This document shows, piece after piece, positions 18,783 to 25,694 of a stretch of DNA of 41,107 nt (position 1 is its first letter; each line of letters opens with the position of its first letter). Below the pieces are notes generated by a model. It made no database searches. It was not told where the DNA came from and saw only the letters and a list, made by a program, of their open reading frames with translations. Source of the stretch: Paracoccus sp. (in: a-proteobacteria) (GTDB lineage Bacteria > Pseudomonadota > Alphaproteobacteria > Rhodobacterales > Rhodobacteraceae); NCBI GenBank assembly GCA_030538705.1, contig JAUNTL010000018.1, positions 1 through 41,107 on the forward strand, in the 5' to 3' direction. Both the position numbers and the translations under genes were made by a program.

Positions 18783-19295
18783 ATGACCGGCCCGAAGTTG
18801 ACGATCATCGCCCTTGTGGCGCTTCTGGCCAGCCCGGCCCAGGCCGCGGACGAGGCTCTGAATTGCTTTGGCCGCAGCTATTCGCCTGAACATCTGGCCG
18901 CCAATCCCGGCCAGCAGGTCCGCATGATTGAGGCGCGTGCGATGTGGATGTCCGGCTATACCGGGCCAAAGCGCATCACCGGCTATGAGATCCGCGTGCA
19001 GTTTCGCGACGACCCCCGCGCGTTTTCGGCAAGTGCTGCCTGCTGGCCACGGGCTGATGGCAGGCTGGATTGTGCAAGCGATTGCGACAGCGGCAGTTTC
19101 GTGCCCGAAATCGGCGCCGATGGCCGGCTGCGGCTGCATGTCGGCTATCTGATGGCCGAAACCGACGAGCTGCTGCCGGGGGAAAGAATATCCAATGGCT
19201 GCATGCAGAGCCTGACCCGCGACATCAGCGACAAAGGGCCGGGGAATACCACCTTCATGCTTTATCCGCGTGATCTGCGCGAATGCCGCTGGTAG
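18783..19295 (+). CDS. Hypothetical secreted six-cysteine protein
   Basis: 170-residue protein I do not recognise. It has a signal peptide (MTGPKLTIIALVALLASPAQA, cut after residue 21) and six cysteines in the mature part (C28, C87, C97, C101, C140, C168), an even number that suits three disulfides in the periplasm. No catalytic motif is seen. The frame stays open back to 18633, but the ATG at 18783 has an ideal AAGGAGG about 8 nt upstream and the upstream part would cross the dctM terminator. It stands alone between that terminator and the converging lipoprotein gene, 4 nt away. Confidence 0.75.
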   Translation: MTGPKLTIIALVALLASPAQAADEALNCFGRSYSPEHLAANPGQQVRMIEARAMWMSGYTGPKRITGYEIRVQFRDDPRAFSASAACWPRADGRLDCASDCDSGSFVPEIGADGRLRLHVGYLMAETDELLPGERISNGCMQSLTRDISDKGPGNTTFMLYPRDLRECRW

Positions 19296-19299
19296 CGTC

Positions 19300-19662
19300 T
19301 CAGCAGCCCGGCAAAGGCGCCTCGCCCGGTGCGGTTTCACAGGCGGGATCGCGGGCTGACAAAGCAGCCGCGCGGCGGCGCAGCTCGGCGGCGCGCCGTA
19401 TCATCGCATCATCGGTGATCGGGGCGGCGGTCACATCGGCCGCGGAAACCGCCAGTGCCGCGCCTGCGGATTGCAGATCGGCCACGACCTGATCAGGCGA
19501 GGTTGCCGCAATCCCTGCATGGCCGGGGATCGCCGGCTCGGCCAGTATCTGATCGGTGGGAAGCAGGGCCGGATAATCGTCGCCACGATCACCGCAACCC
19601 GCAAAAAGGCCAAGCACGGCAAAGGCCGCGATCATGCGGGGCAATCCGCCATGGCGGGTCAT
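19300..19662 (-). CDS. Small predicted lipoprotein
   Basis: 120-residue protein with a short basic start, a hydrophobic core and lipobox LFAGC at about residues 18-22, followed by GDRGDD; an aspartate two residues after the Cys is compatible with inner-membrane retention. The mature part is Ala-rich and mostly helical, with two C-terminal cysteines (DPACETAPGEAPLPGC). The frame continues upstream through tRNA-Leu, so the start is set at the ATG at 19662. It lies 29 nt downstream of the tRNA on the same strand and could be read from the tRNA promoter. Function unknown. Confidence 0.7.
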   Translation of the reverse strand: MTRHGGLPRMIAAFAVLGLFAGCGDRGDDYPALLPTDQILAEPAIPGHAGIAATSPDQVVADLQSAGAALAVSAADVTAAPITDDAMIRRAAELRRRAAALSARDPACETAPGEAPLPGC

Positions 19663-19691
19663 CGCGTTCCCCCGTTCAGCGCAAAGTTCCG

Positions 19692-19775
19692 TGGTACCCG
19701 AGGTCGGACTCGAACCGACATGGATTGCTCCGGCGGATTTTGAATCCGCTGCGTCTACCATTCCGCCACTCGGGC
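19692..19775 (-). tRNA. tRNA-Leu(CAA)
   Basis: Read on the minus strand, an 84-nt cloverleaf with encoded CCA. The acceptor arm pairs GCCCGAG with CTCGGGT (one G-U pair). The anticodon arm is GCGGA, loop TTCAAAA, TCCGC, giving anticodon CAA, which reads UUG. A long variable arm, typical of class II leucine tRNAs, and the GGTTCGAGTCC T-arm are present. Confidence 0.96.
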
Positions 19776-20179
19776 CTGTCGCGCCGGAATAACCGCCGTC
19801 GCGGCAATGGGCAAGAGGGGACGCGCGCCCGTTTATCGTCTGATTTCGCCTTTGCCGGCAAAGGCGGCGACCGCACAGCCTATTGTTCCCGCCGTTCCCG
19901 CCGATCCGGGCCTCGGCATGCGGGGCACCGGCGCGCCGGGACAGCCTGTGACGCAAATCGCGGCCAGAATAGTGACCCGCGCTCATCCGGGTTCATGGGC
20001 GAGCGCTCTGCCACAGGTGACGCGTTTTGTGACCCGCGCCCGCAGGAAAGCAATCAGGCGATGCCGAGGATGGATGACATCGCCCTGTGATGGGCCGGGA
20101 AAATGCAGGCCGGACGGGGCAAAGCGGCGCGGCATGACAGGATCACGGGCGATATCCGCGCGCTGCGGGCGGCGCTGTC
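19776..20179. other. 404-bp gene-free stretch between tRNA-Leu and lipA
   Basis: I see no credible gene. Plus-strand open frames crossing it are Arg/Pro/Ala-rich, lack a Shine-Dalgarno and run into the end of lipA. The segment should hold the tRNA promoter on the minus strand. Four copies of GTGAC[GC]C occur at 19948, 19972, 20017 and 20029, two of them extended to GTGACCCGCGC. No terminator with a T-run is visible after lipA. Confidence 0.6.
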
Positions 20180-21151
20180 TCAGGCGCGGCCCAGCTTTGC
20201 CAGCCGCGCGCTGCGCAACCGGGCGAAATCATCGCCGGCGTGATAAGAGGAACGCGTCAGCGGCGTGGCGGACACCATAAGGAATCCCTTGCCAAAGGCG
20301 GATTTCTCATAGCCTGCGAACTCCTCGGGCGTAACAAAGCGGTCAACGCGGTGGTGCTTTGGCGTCGGTTGCAGATATTGCCCGATGGTCATGAAATCCA
20401 CATCGGCCGCGCGCATGTCATCCATCACCTGCAAGACGCCCTGCCGGTCCTCGCCCAGCCCGACCATAATGCCGGATTTGGTGAACATCGCCGGATCAAG
20501 TTCCTTGACCCGCTGCAACAGCCGCAGGCTGTGGAAATAGCGCGCGCCGGGGCGCACGGTCGGATAAAGGCCGGGAACGGTCTCGAGGTTGTGGTTGAAC
20601 ACATCCGGCCGCGCCTCGACAACGGCTTCCAGCGCCTCGGGGCCGCATTTCAGAAAATCCGGGGTCAGAACCTCGATCGTCGAATCAGGAGAGCGGTGGC
20701 GGATCGCGCGGATCACCTGTGCAAAATGCTCGGCGCCCCCGTCATCCAGATCGTCACGATCAACGGAAGTGATCACAACATGCTTCAGCCCCAGCTTTTG
20801 CACCGCATGGGCGACGCGCCCCGGCTCGAACGGGTCGAGCGCGTCGGGCTTGCCGGTGATGATATTGCAAAACGAACAGCCCCGCGTGCAGATATCGCCC
20901 ATGATCATCATGGTGGCATGGCCCTGCGACCAGCATTCACCGACATTGGGGCAGCCCGCCTCTTCGCAGACGGTGGACAGGCGGTTCTCGCGCAGAATAT
21001 CGCGGGTGTCCTTGTATCCCTGCGAGGTGGGCGCCTTGACCCGGATCCATGCCGGTTTCTTTGGCTGGTCCTGATCGGGACGGTGGGCCTTTTCGGGATG
21101 GCGGGGCCGCTGCGACATGGCGCGCAGGGCAGGGGGCTGGTCGGACATCAT
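20180..21151 (-). CDS. lipA: Lipoyl synthase
   Basis: Radical-SAM enzyme that inserts two sulfurs into protein-bound octanoyl groups, making lipoyl cofactors for pyruvate and 2-oxoglutarate dehydrogenases and the glycine cleavage system. The 323-residue protein has both cluster motifs: the auxiliary [4Fe-4S] ligands C62, C67 and C73 ([12 protein letters not shown]) and the radical-SAM CxxxCxxC at C88, C92, C95 (CTRGCSFC). Normal length. Two adjacent ATGs (21151, 21148) are possible; an AAAGG lies upstream. The longer frame to 21301 overlaps the peroxiredoxin start region on the other strand and is rejected. Depends on Fe-S supply. Confidence 0.97.
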   Translation of the reverse strand: MMSDQPPALRAMSQRPRHPEKAHRPDQDQPKKPAWIRVKAPTSQGYKDTRDILRENRLSTVCEEAGCPNVGECWSQGHATMMIMGDICTRGCSFCNIITGKPDALDPFEPGRVAHAVQKLGLKHVVITSVDRDDLDDGGAEHFAQVIRAIRHRSPDSTIEVLTPDFLKCGPEALEAVVEARPDVFNHNLETVPGLYPTVRPGARYFHSLRLLQRVKELDPAMFTKSGIMVGLGEDRQGVLQVMDDMRAADVDFMTIGQYLQPTPKHHRVDRFVTPEEFAGYEKSAFGKGFLMVSATPLTRSSYHAGDDFARLRSARLAKLGRA

Positions 21152-21263
21152 CAGGGCCTTTGTCGCGTTTCCCCAATAGGTAGTCACAAAGCAGGGGTTG
21201 CGCAACGCCGCGCGCCATGATGCAAACCCGCCTGCCGGGAGGAGCAAACCACTGACAGGAGCC

Positions 21264-21812
21264 ATGACGATGAAAACCGGCGACAAACTGCCCCAGATCA
21301 CCTTTCACACCCGCCTGCGCGACCCATCCCTCGGCGGGCCGAACCCGTTTCGCTGGCAAGAGATGACCACGGCGGATTATTTCGCCGGCCGGCGCGTGGT
21401 GCTGTTCTCGCTGCCGGGTGCCTTTACGCCGACCTGTTCGACCTATCAGCTGCCCGGTTTCGAACAGAATGCCGGCCGCTTTCGCGATCTGGGCATCAGC
21501 GAGATCTATTGCATTTCGGTCAATGACAGTTTCGTCATGAACCAATGGGCAAAGTCGCAGGATCTGGCCCATGTCAAGGTCATCCCCGACGGCTCGGCCA
21601 GGTTCACCCGCGCCATGGGCATGCTGGTGAAAAAGGACAATCTCGGCTTTGGTGAACGCAGCTGGCGTTACGCGGCGATCGTTGATGATGGCGTGATCGA
21701 GGCGATCTTCATCGAGCCGGGTCAGGCCGATAACTGTGCCGAAGACCCTTATGGCGAGACCTCGCCGGAAAACCTGCTGGCCTATTTGCAGCGCCGCCGC
21801 GCGGCCGCCTGA
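21264..21812 (+). CDS. Peroxiredoxin, Prx5 type
   Basis: 182-residue thiol peroxidase that reduces H2O2 and organic hydroperoxides. The peroxidatic cysteine is C58 in the Prx5 signature [18 protein letters not shown]; two further cysteines (in EIYCISV and ADNCAED) could resolve it. Cytosolic, no signal peptide. Two starts are possible: ATG 21264, only 2 nt after AGGAG, or ATG 21270 at 8 nt spacing, which fits better mechanically and would remove two residues. It diverges from lipA across about 110 bp. A GC-rich hairpin follows the stop. Confidence 0.93.
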   Translation: MTMKTGDKLPQITFHTRLRDPSLGGPNPFRWQEMTTADYFAGRRVVLFSLPGAFTPTCSTYQLPGFEQNAGRFRDLGISEIYCISVNDSFVMNQWAKSQDLAHVKVIPDGSARFTRAMGMLVKKDNLGFGERSWRYAAIVDDGVIEAIFIEPGQADNCAEDPYGETSPENLLAYLQRRRAAA

Positions 21813-21821
21813 CAGGCATGG

Positions 21822-21842
21822 GGACCGCCCCGCGGGCGGTCC
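21822..21842. terminator. GC-rich hairpin after peroxiredoxin gene
   Basis: Perfect 9-bp stem GGACCGCCC / GGGCGGTCC with a CGC loop, between two convergent genes. No T-run follows on either strand, so it may be a weak terminator or a transcript-end stabiliser. Confidence 0.45.
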
Positions 21843-21865
21843 TCAGTCCCGCAGTCAGACATGGC

Positions 21866-23038
21866 TCAGCCGATCATGCGGCTTCCGGGGCCATATTGGG
21901 CCTCATAGTGGCGGGCCAGCCGCTCCAGCGCGAGTTTCAGCACAATCTTGCCGGAACGCGCTGACCAGCCCAGCCGGCGCTCGGTCATCTCCAGCCCTTC
22001 CAGATAGCAGCAGACCCGCAGCACCAGATCCCCCATGCCCGGACCAAGCTCGCGCAGCGCATTACCGACACGGGCACGGGCATGATCAGATCCGCCCTCG
22101 CGGCGCGGACCGCGCGCGCCCTCGTCAATGCCGGCCGTCAGAAAGCGGTCCCAGTTCTGGGCGATGCGCGGCCCCATCTGTGCAAGCTCGAAATCCTCGC
22201 GCAGACGCTCGCCGGCGGCGACCAGATCGGGGTGAAGAAATGGCTCGCCCTTGCCATCGCGGCGGCGTGCAAGCAGTTGCAGCGGGCTTTCAGACAGGTT
22301 GACGCGCATCCGGCGGGGCTTGCCATTCTCGGGGTCGGGCAGGGTGCGGGTGCCCCAGTTGCGGTGCTGCTCTGCGTGATCAAAGCTGCCGGCCGCCTCG
22401 TGCATGCCGTCGGCGGCCGAGGTGCCGACCGGGCGGGCATCGGCAAAATCACCCGCCAGCGGCAGCCCGCCCTCGCCCCGGCCGAGCGCGCGCAGCCGGG
22501 CGCGCCCGGCGCCCGAGATCGCATAGCGCAACATCCGCCCGCCGGCACTGCGCGGAACCGGCTCGACCCAGCCCTTCAGCGCGAAATCCTCGGCCACAGA
22601 ACGCTCCAGAATGGCGGTGCGGATGTCGGCGCGGGTGATGATCGCCTTGTCCATGCCGGGCGCCACGACCATCTCGGCACCCGGTTCGGCCAGACGCCGC
22701 AGAATGCGGCGGGTCTGATCGCCCGCGCGCGGGCGGGAACGTGCAGGCAGTTCCCCCAGCCCCAGGCGTTGCAGCGCATCGTCGATCAGCGGGTCGTCAC
22801 GACGGCTTTCAAAGCGGCGGATCCGGCGCAGGATGGTCGAGGCGTGGCAGCCGGATTCACGCGCGATGGCGCGGATCGAGCAACCTTCACGGACATGGCG
22901 AAGATACAGCTGCGCGTCTTCGATCAGGCTGGAATCACTGGCAACTCCGGCAGCAACGGGGATCGTTCCGGCCGCATCCCCCGCTGCGCCGGACCGGACC
23001 GCGCCGGCGATGCCGAAATCTGGCGTCAAAATGGTCAT
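21866..23038 (-). CDS. DUF6456 helix-turn-helix protein
   Basis: 390-residue cytosolic protein. A helix-turn-helix lies at about residues 50-80 (CSIRAIARESGCHASTILRR), resembling recombinase or sigma-like HTHs, and the C-terminal part (about 225-390, with RVNLSESPLQLLARRRDGKGEPF) matches the DUF6456 domain found across Rhodobacterales. Probably a DNA-binding regulator of unknown target. The ATG at 23038 has AAGGGA 7 nt upstream; the open frame to 23203 is rejected because it would swallow the shared upstream region. It diverges from the DUF6477 gene across 216 bp that contain phased TTCC repeats and small dyads, plausible autoregulatory sites. Confidence 0.85.
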   Translation of the reverse strand: MTILTPDFGIAGAVRSGAAGDAAGTIPVAAGVASDSSLIEDAQLYLRHVREGCSIRAIARESGCHASTILRRIRRFESRRDDPLIDDALQRLGLGELPARSRPRAGDQTRRILRRLAEPGAEMVVAPGMDKAIITRADIRTAILERSVAEDFALKGWVEPVPRSAGGRMLRYAISGAGRARLRALGRGEGGLPLAGDFADARPVGTSAADGMHEAAGSFDHAEQHRNWGTRTLPDPENGKPRRMRVNLSESPLQLLARRRDGKGEPFLHPDLVAAGERLREDFELAQMGPRIAQNWDRFLTAGIDEGARGPRREGGSDHARARVGNALRELGPGMGDLVLRVCCYLEGLEMTERRLGWSARSGKIVLKLALERLARHYEAQYGPGSRMIG

Positions 23039-23094
23039 GTTCGTCCCTTGTCTGTGACAGGACGGTCGGCAGAGATCCGCCCCATCGTTGGCCG

Positions 23095-23166
23095 ACCTGT
23101 GTTTTCTGGACAGGTTCCGGTTAAGCAGAACGGCATATTTCCTAACAATTCCTAAAGATTCCCTGT
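23095..23166. promoter_or_regulatory. Dyad plus three 10-bp-phased TTCC repeats
   Basis: In the divergent region between the DUF6456 and DUF6477 genes: inverted repeat ACCTGT-N9-ACAGGT at 23095-23115, then three direct units of 10 nt each, ATTTCCTAAC (23137), AATTCCTAAA (23147) and GATTCCCTGT (23157). One unit per helical turn puts the same face of DNA in register, as expected for cooperative binding. A smaller CTGT-G-ACAG dyad sits at 23052-23060. The binding protein is unknown; the HTH protein next door is the obvious candidate. Confidence 0.4.
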
Positions 23167-23254
23167 CCCGCAGGACGTTGCTCGGCAGAATCCCGCAACA
23201 CATCCTGAAGTTGTGCGAATGTCACGACAGCGATTTCGAATCGAAGGATATGAC

Positions 23255-23638
23255 ATGAGCTTTATCGCCGATCACGACCAGTTTCTCCGCCTTGTCCCCG
23301 CAGCTTCGCTGCGTCGTCCGAAAGCGCTGATTCGCGCGGCACGGGCCGGTCAGGGGGGATGGTGCCGCAACCGCGATCTGCCCCGGCTGCTGGCCCGCGA
23401 AAGCGCGCCCGCCGGCCCCGTGGCCCTGCGCATGCTGCGCGCGGCCGAGGCGGCAGCAGACAGCGCCCGGCGCGAGGGCCGGGCGGATTATGACATGAAA
23501 CGCCATGTTTTGCTGCTGATCGCGCTTTTGGCAGAGATGCGGGCCGAGGCCGGCGCGCAGCGGGATGGGGCCTCTGCCGGCGCCGCGATCTTGCGGTTTA
23601 CTTGCCCCGGAACAACCCGCCCAGCACGCCCCGCATGA
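23255..23638 (+). CDS. DUF6477 family protein
   Basis: 127-residue, Arg/Ala-rich soluble helical protein matching the DUF6477 family of Rhodobacterales (core RRPKALIRAARAG, then RNRDLPRLL and an RHVLLLIALLAEMRAE end). Function not known. The ATG at 23255 is preceded by AAGGA at 7 nt. In related genomes it is found beside a DUF6456 regulator, as here, suggesting a joint function. Its 3' end overlaps the convergent HerA-like gene by 41 nt, so the last dozen residues are coded opposite that gene's end and may be less conserved. Confidence 0.75.
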   Translation: MSFIADHDQFLRLVPAASLRRPKALIRAARAGQGGWCRNRDLPRLLARESAPAGPVALRMLRAAEAAADSARREGRADYDMKRHVLLLIALLAEMRAEAGAQRDGASAGAAILRFTCPGTTRPARPA

Positions 23639-25226
23639 TCACCTGTGTGCCAGAGCGGCCGATCTCGCGGGCGACGGTCTTGCCCAGAGTTTCCAGCACC
23701 GTATCGCTGCGCGACGAGCGCGCCTTGCCTGATGCGGTTCCCTGAGCGCCGCGCTGTGCGGTCGTCCTGGGGGTCGGGATTGTCAACTCTGGGTTGTAAC
23801 GACGGGCGCGGGTAAACTTCTCGTCCGGTTTGCCGCCGATTATCCATAGATCGTCGTCATTCGCGCCCGCACCGCTGCCGGCGGCGGTCTGACCTGACTG
23901 CCGCGCGGCATCCTCGGTCCGTTTGGTCAACAGCTCATGGGCGGATTCCCGATCAATGGTCTTGTCATATTTCAGCCCCATGGGAGAGGCCGCCATGATC
24001 GCCGCCCGCTCGGCATCGGTGATCGGGCCAAGCTGGGAAAGCGGGGGCCGGATCAGCGTGCGTTCAACCACGCCCGGCACGCCCTTGGCATCAAGAAATG
24101 AGGTCACGGCCTCGCCCGTGCCGACCTCGGTGATCGCGGTGGCCGTATCAAAAGCCGGGTTGGGGCGGTAATTCTCGGCCGCCATGCGCAACGCCTTCTG
24201 GTCCTTGGCCGTAAAGGCGCGCAGCGCGTGCTGAACCCGGTTACCAAGCTGCCCCAGCACGTTTTCGGGGATATCGGCCGGATTTTGCGAGATGAACCAG
24301 ACGCTGACCCCCTTTGAGCGGATCAGCCGCGCCACCTGTTCGATCTTGGCGACAAGCGCGCGTGGCGCCCCGTCGAACAAAAGATGGGCCTCGTCGAAAA
24401 AGAACGCGCAGACCGGCCGCGCCGGATCGCCGACCTCGGGCAGCTGCTCGAACAGCTCTGACAGCAGCCACAGCAGAAAGGTCGAATAGAGCCGCGGCGC
24501 ATTCATCAGCCGGTCGGCCGCAAGGATATTGACCACGCCCTTGCCCGAGGCGTCCTGACGCAGCATATCCGACAGCTCCAGCGCCGGCTCGCCGAACAGC
24601 CGGTCGCCACCCTCGCCCTCCAGCACCAGCAGCGCGCGCTGGATCGCGCCGACCGAGGCGGCGCTGACATTTCCATAGGTCAGGGACAGATCGGCGGCAT
24701 TCTGCCCGACCCAGACCAGCATGGATTGCAGATCCTTGAGATCCAGAAGCGCCAGCCCCTGCTCATCGGCGACACGAAAGGCGATGTTCAGCACGCCCTC
24801 TTGCACGGGGGTCAGATCAAGCAGGCGCGCCAGCAGCAACGGCCCCATCTCGGCCGGTGTGGTGCGCACCGGATGACCCTTTTCGCCAAAGACATCCCAG
24901 AATGTCACCGGGCAGGACTGATAGTTCAGCTCAACCCCGATACGCGCGGCACGGGCGGCGAACGCCTCGTGCAGCCTGACCTGATCGGATCCGGCCCGTG
25001 CCAGCCCGGCCAGATCGCCCTTCACATCGGCCAGAAACACCGGCACCCCGGCCAGCGACATTGATTCGGCCAACGTTTGCAGGGTTACGGTCTTGCCGGT
25101 GCCCGTCGCCCCTGCGATCAGCCCGTGGCGGTTGGCATATTTCAGCAACAGGTATTGCGCCTGCTTATAATCCTCACCACCGCCACCAACAAAAACAGTG
25201 CCTTGATCGTGATCGAGAATATTCAT
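23598..25226 (-). CDS. HerA-like ATPase, DUF853 family (YjgR type)
   Basis: 542-residue P-loop ATPase of the HerA/FtsK superfamily. Walker A is GATGTGKT (39-46) and Walker B FFFDEAH (275-281); an arginine-rich sensor segment (RLIRSKGVSVWFISQNP) follows. DUF853 proteins form hexameric rings; E. coli YjgR is the namesake, and its DNA or protein substrate is not established. The C-terminus (GTQVIMRGVLGGLFRGK) is typical of the family. ATG 25226 is favoured because GCAGGA lies 8 nt upstream; ATG 25235 would add three residues and lacks spacing. No nuclease partner gene (NurA, SIR2) is nearby, so this is unlikely to be a HerA-type defence pair. Confidence 0.9.
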   Translation of the reverse strand: MNILDHDQGTVFVGGGGEDYKQAQYLLLKYANRHGLIAGATGTGKTVTLQTLAESMSLAGVPVFLADVKGDLAGLARAGSDQVRLHEAFAARAARIGVELNYQSCPVTFWDVFGEKGHPVRTTPAEMGPLLLARLLDLTPVQEGVLNIAFRVADEQGLALLDLKDLQSMLVWVGQNAADLSLTYGNVSAASVGAIQRALLVLEGEGGDRLFGEPALELSDMLRQDASGKGVVNILAADRLMNAPRLYSTFLLWLLSELFEQLPEVGDPARPVCAFFFDEAHLLFDGAPRALVAKIEQVARLIRSKGVSVWFISQNPADIPENVLGQLGNRVQHALRAFTAKDQKALRMAAENYRPNPAFDTATAITEVGTGEAVTSFLDAKGVPGVVERTLIRPPLSQLGPITDAERAAIMAASPMGLKYDKTIDRESAHELLTKRTEDAARQSGQTAAGSGAGANDDDLWIIGGKPDEKFTRARRYNPELTIPTPRTTAQRGAQGTASGKARSSRSDTVLETLGKTVAREIGRSGTQVIMRGVLGGLFRGK

Positions 25227-25324
25227 GGGACGCATCCTGCGGCTGATTGCGGTCATTGCTGCATCTGGCAGCGGGGCGACAATACTAATTTAAGGTTCTT
25301 GTGCCAATCTCGGTATGTTCAGGA

Positions 25325-25394
25325 TTTCTTGTGCGTTTTCATTCTGAACACCTCCTCCCTGTTGGACTGCCGCGCCTTCGGGCGCGGCTTTTTT
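25325..25394 (+). ncRNA. CcsR/cuckoo-like small RNA with CCUCCUCCC loop
   Basis: A short stem AACA (25347-25350) and TGTT (25360-25363) displays exactly CCTCCTCCC as a 9-nt loop, followed after 5 nt by an intrinsic terminator. This two-hairpin plan with an anti-Shine-Dalgarno loop is the signature of the CcsR RNAs of Rhodobacter (the cuckoo RNA family of Rhodobacterales and Rhizobiales), which are stress-induced and affect redox metabolism. In Rhodobacter they lie downstream of a DUF1127 gene; here none is present and the RNA stands alone, divergent from the HerA-like gene. The 5' end is a guess based on a poor TTAAGG-N18-TATGTT element (25290-25319). Confidence 0.75.
25369..25394 (+). terminator. 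Intrinsic terminator of the CcsR-like RNA
   Basis: Perfect 8-bp stem GCCGCGCC / GGCGCGGC closed by a stable TTCG tetraloop and followed by six T. No protein gene ends upstream on this strand, which implies a non-coding transcript. Confidence 0.95.
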
Positions 25395-25416
25395 CCTGGG
25401 TAATGCAGGCATGCAA

Positions 25417-25436
25417 AACTGTCAAAAAGGACAGTT
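25417..25436. promoter_or_regulatory. Operator-like dyad
   Basis: Perfect inverted repeat AACTGTC-AAAAAG-GACAGTT. Its right arm overlaps the first two bases of the TTGACG element at 25435, a position where a bound repressor would block polymerase. It could also act as a hairpin in read-through RNA. Confidence 0.4.
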
Positions 25437-25463
25437 GACGCCCTTTGGCGCGGCCATTACGGT
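25435..25463 (+). promoter_or_regulatory. Putative sigma70 promoter of a second small RNA
   Basis: TTGACG (5/6), 17-nt spacer, TACGGT. Expected initiation at the A at about 25470. It lies between two strong terminators, so it would drive only a transcript of about 63 nt. Confidence 0.45.
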
Positions 25464-25469
25464 CCGCCC

Positions 25470-25532
25470 AATACTAAAGACCGGCCAGTCCGGCAGGGAG
25501 GGAAAGGGTCACGTTCGCGTGGCCCTTTTTTT
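25470..25532 (+). ncRNA. Candidate second small RNA, G-rich
   Basis: Predicted transcript of about 63 nt between the promoter-like element at 25435-25463 and the terminator ending at 25532. It begins AATACTAAAGACC, contains a CCGG...CCGG mini-hairpin and a GGCAGGGAGGGAAAGGG tract. CAGGGAGG (25494-25501) is exactly complementary to CCTCCCTG (25354-25361) in the loop of the neighbouring CcsR-like RNA, extended to 11 pairs with G-U. No open frame is seen. It may be a sponge or antagonist of the first RNA, or simply a leader. Confidence 0.4.
25503..25532 (+). terminator. Intrinsic terminator of the second candidate RNA
   Basis: Stem AGGGTCACG / CGTGGCCCT (9 bp with one G-U), TTCG tetraloop, followed by seven T. 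Its T-run faces the plus strand only. Confidence 0.92.
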
Positions 25533-25569
25533 ATTTGCCGCTGTCGCGGGGGCAGGGCACGCATCATGC

Positions 25570-25589
25570 TGTCAGGCATTTTTCTGACA
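25570..25589. promoter_or_regulatory. Inverted repeat upstream of the IalB-family gene
   Basis: TGTCAG-N8-CTGACA, about 105 nt before the IalB-family start. Perfect 6-bp arms. Possible operator or leader hairpin; it shares only the CTGTC half with the dyad at 25417. Confidence 0.3.
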
Positions 25590-25694
25590 CAAATTTATGA
25601 AGAGTTCATGTCACTTGCGATGACCATGGCCCCCTGACAAGCGCCACAACAGATGATAACCCTCTGCCGACCGCATTGATGCTAGGAGGCCATG

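Noticed and set aside
19807-20280. 157-codon plus-strand open frame
   Set aside because: No ribosome-binding site, basic low-complexity product, overlaps the lipA end in antisense.
23598-25226. HerA-like ATPase as part of a HerA-nuclease defence system
   Set aside because: It has DUF853/YjgR features, and no NurA, SIR2 or other effector gene is adjacent.
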